From Prevotella sp. UBA3294 (lineage in GTDB: Bacteria; Bacteroidota; Bacteroidia; Bacteroidales; Bacteroidaceae): a stretch of DNA of 14,438 bases. Positions 13,294 through 14,438 of this stretch are shown piece by piece. The notes beneath the pieces were generated by a model. It had not been told where the DNA came from and did not search any database. It saw only the letters and a program-made list of their open reading frames with translations. A program made the position numbers and the translations under genes. Numbering within the stretch: position 1 is the first letter of the stretch; the number at the start of each line of letters is the position of its first letter. The stretch covers positions 1 through 14,438 of the forward strand of contig DETG01000083.1 of assembly GCA_002361535.1 (NCBI GenBank), in the 5' to 3' direction.

Positions 13294-14438
13294 ATGATTC
13301 TTTTCTTTAAGACTCCATCACAAAGTGTGATAGCAACCGAGGTTGATCATCAGTTAGATCAACAGGAAATCAATGAGTTATGTTGGCTTTATGGCGATGC
13401 GACCCTGCTCGAAGACAGTGAGCAGAAGGGATTCTTCATAGGTCCCCGTCGCGAGATGATCACCCCATGGAGCACCAATGCCGTGGAGATCACGCAGAAC
13501 ATGGGACTGAGAGGCATATCCCGCATTGAGGAATATTTTCCAGTTGACAATTCACAGTTGACAGCTGACAATGAAGTTCCAGAAGAACTTTACGACTCCA
13601 TGCTCCAGCGTATCTATAAGAAACTGGACCAAGATATCTTCACCGTGAACATTGCCCCCCAGCCTATCAAGCACGTGGAGAACTTAGAGGAATACAACGA
13701 GGCAGAAGGACTGGCACTGAGTCCGGAGGAAATCGAATACCTGCATAAGATCGAGAAGGAGCTGAACCGTCCGCTCACCGACAGCGAGATCTTTGGCTTC
13801 GCACAGATCAACTCCGAGCACTGCCGTCATAAGATCTTCGGTGGCACCTTCATCATCGACGGTGAGGAGAAAGAGTCGAGCCTCTTTGCCATGATCAAGA
13901 AGACCACTGCAGAGAACCCGCATAAGATTCTGTCAGCATACAAAGACAATGTAGCCTTCTCGGAAGGTCCTGTCGTGGAACAGTTCGCTCCCGCCGATCA
14001 GAGCACATCCGACTGGTTCCGTGTGAAGGATATCGAGAGCGTGATCTCCCTGAAGGCAGAAACCCATAACTTCCCCACCACCGTAGAGCCCTTCAACGGT
14101 GCATCCACTGGAACAGGCGGTGAGATCCGCGACCGTATGGGAGGTGGTGTCGGTTCGTGGCCTATTGCCGGAACAGCCGTGTATATGACAGCGTATCCTC
14201 GCGTAGAAGATGACGAGCGTGACTGGGAAAATATCCTGCCTGTTCGTCAGTGGCTGTACCAAACTCCCGAACAGATATTGATCAAGGCATCAAACGGAGC
14301 CTCCGACTTCGGTAATAAGTTCGGACAGCCATTGATCTGCGGTTCTGTGCTGACCTTCGAGCACCAGGAGAAGGACGACACCAAGTATGCCTATGACAAA
14401 GTGATTATGCTGGCTGGCGGTGTGGGCTACGGCACCAA
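13294..14438 (+). CDS. purL: Phosphoribosylformylglycinamidine synthase, N-terminal part (cut by window edge)
   Basis: The frame runs open from the ATG at 13294 to the window edge, 381 codons of a protein that is usually about 1,230 aa in its large single-chain form. The enzyme turns FGAR, glutamine and ATP into FGAM, the fourth step of purine synthesis. Visible parts are the N-terminal PurS-like domain (MILFFKTPSQSVIATEV, then FIGPRREMITPWSTNAVEI), the linker with INSEHCRHKIFGG (172-184), and the start of the first ATP-binding catalytic domain with KAETHNFPTTVEPFNGAS (from Lys254) and GGEIRDRMGGG. The start is clear: first ATG after a consensus promoter. Residues 84-93 (VDNSQLTADN) are encoded by a repeat of CAGTTGACA-type units and look like an in-frame insertion. 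The long form should carry a C-terminal glutaminase outside the window. Confidence 0.96.
   Translation, partial: MILFFKTPSQSVIATEVDHQLDQQEINELCWLYGDATLLEDSEQKGFFIGPRREMITPWSTNAVEITQNMGLRGISRIEEYFPVDNSQLTADNEVPEELYDSMLQRIYKKLDQDIFTVNIAPQPIKHVENLEEYNEAEGLALSPEEIEYLHKIEKELNRPLTDSEIFGFAQINSEHCRHKIFGGTFIIDGEEKESSLFAMIKKTTAENPHKILSAYKDNVAFSEGPVVEQFAPADQSTSDWFRVKDIESVISLKAETHNFPTTVEPFNGASTGTGGEIRDRMGGGVGSWPIAGTAVYMTAYPRVEDDERDWENILPVRQWLYQTPEQILIKASNGASDFGNKFGQPLICGSVLTFEHQEKDDTKYAYDKVIMLAGGVGYGT
13541..13570 (+). repeat. CAGTTGACA repeat inside purL
   Basis: CAGTTGACA occurs at 13541-13549 and 13555-13563, and CAGCTGACA at 13562-13570. The units are in frame with purL and encode its residues 84-92 or so, in a variable linker before the conserved LDQDIF segment. 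The repeat resembles the simple repeats of intergenic DNA more than coding sequence. Confidence 0.6.

Overview
The window looks like a chromosomal segment of a Bacteroidales bacterium, most likely Prevotella/Segatella or a close relative. Three things point there. Promoters repeatedly show the Bacteroidota -7 element TAnnTTTG, in the best cases with a TTTG 19-20 bp upstream. Several proteins belong to families common in this phylum (DUF4468, DUF3089, DUF3737, OmpA-type lipoproteins, small secreted beta-barrels). Intergenic DNA carries GAGAACT/GAGAAGT-type purine repeats. Genus is inference; no 16S gene lies inside the window.

Layout. (1) 1-223, minus strand: what I read as the promoter and leader of an rRNA operon whose 16S gene would lie just off the left edge. 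It has a consensus promoter, a boxA-like element and a 9-bp hairpin. (2) 224-607: no gene, but short G-rich and purine-rich repeats. (3) 608-1216, plus: a small outer-membrane beta-barrel protein. (4) 3304-1272, minus: a two-gene unit, DUF3737 beta-helix protein then a MalY/PatB-type PLP C-S lyase. (5) 3537-6613, plus: myo-inositol-1-phosphate synthase, overlapping by one base a membrane-anchored MORN-GH25 lysozyme. (6) 6632-6739: a 37-bp perfect inverted repeat between convergent genes. (7) 10323-6748, minus: DUF4468 protein, lipoprotein-type VanX-like D-Ala-D-Ala dipeptidase and DUF3089 alpha/beta-hydrolase lipoprotein in close array, then an OmpA-family lipoprotein after a 136-bp gap. (8) 10324-10954: a 630-bp gap holding seven 22-bp-phased copies of a short dyad. 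(9) 10955-13216, plus: an ECF sigma factor broken by a one-base frameshift, a membrane anti-sigma-like protein, a small secreted protein and a probable outer-membrane protein, closely spaced. (10) 13294 to the right edge, plus: the N-terminal part of purL behind a consensus promoter.

How it fits together. Much of the window concerns the cell envelope: a lysozyme, a dipeptidase, an OmpA-type peptidoglycan-binding lipoprotein, secreted beta-barrels and an ECF/anti-sigma switch. Ino1 supplies inositol phosphate, known in Bacteroides as the precursor for inositol lipids, but the lipid-synthesis genes seen beside ino1 in Bacteroides are absent here; a peptidoglycan hydrolase is coupled to it instead. 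I found no clear new defence or mobile system. The most distinctive signals are the 22-bp-phased dyad array, the ino1-GH25 overlap, the frameshifted sigma gene in an otherwise intact cluster, the 37-bp inverted repeat, and a repeat-derived insertion inside purL.
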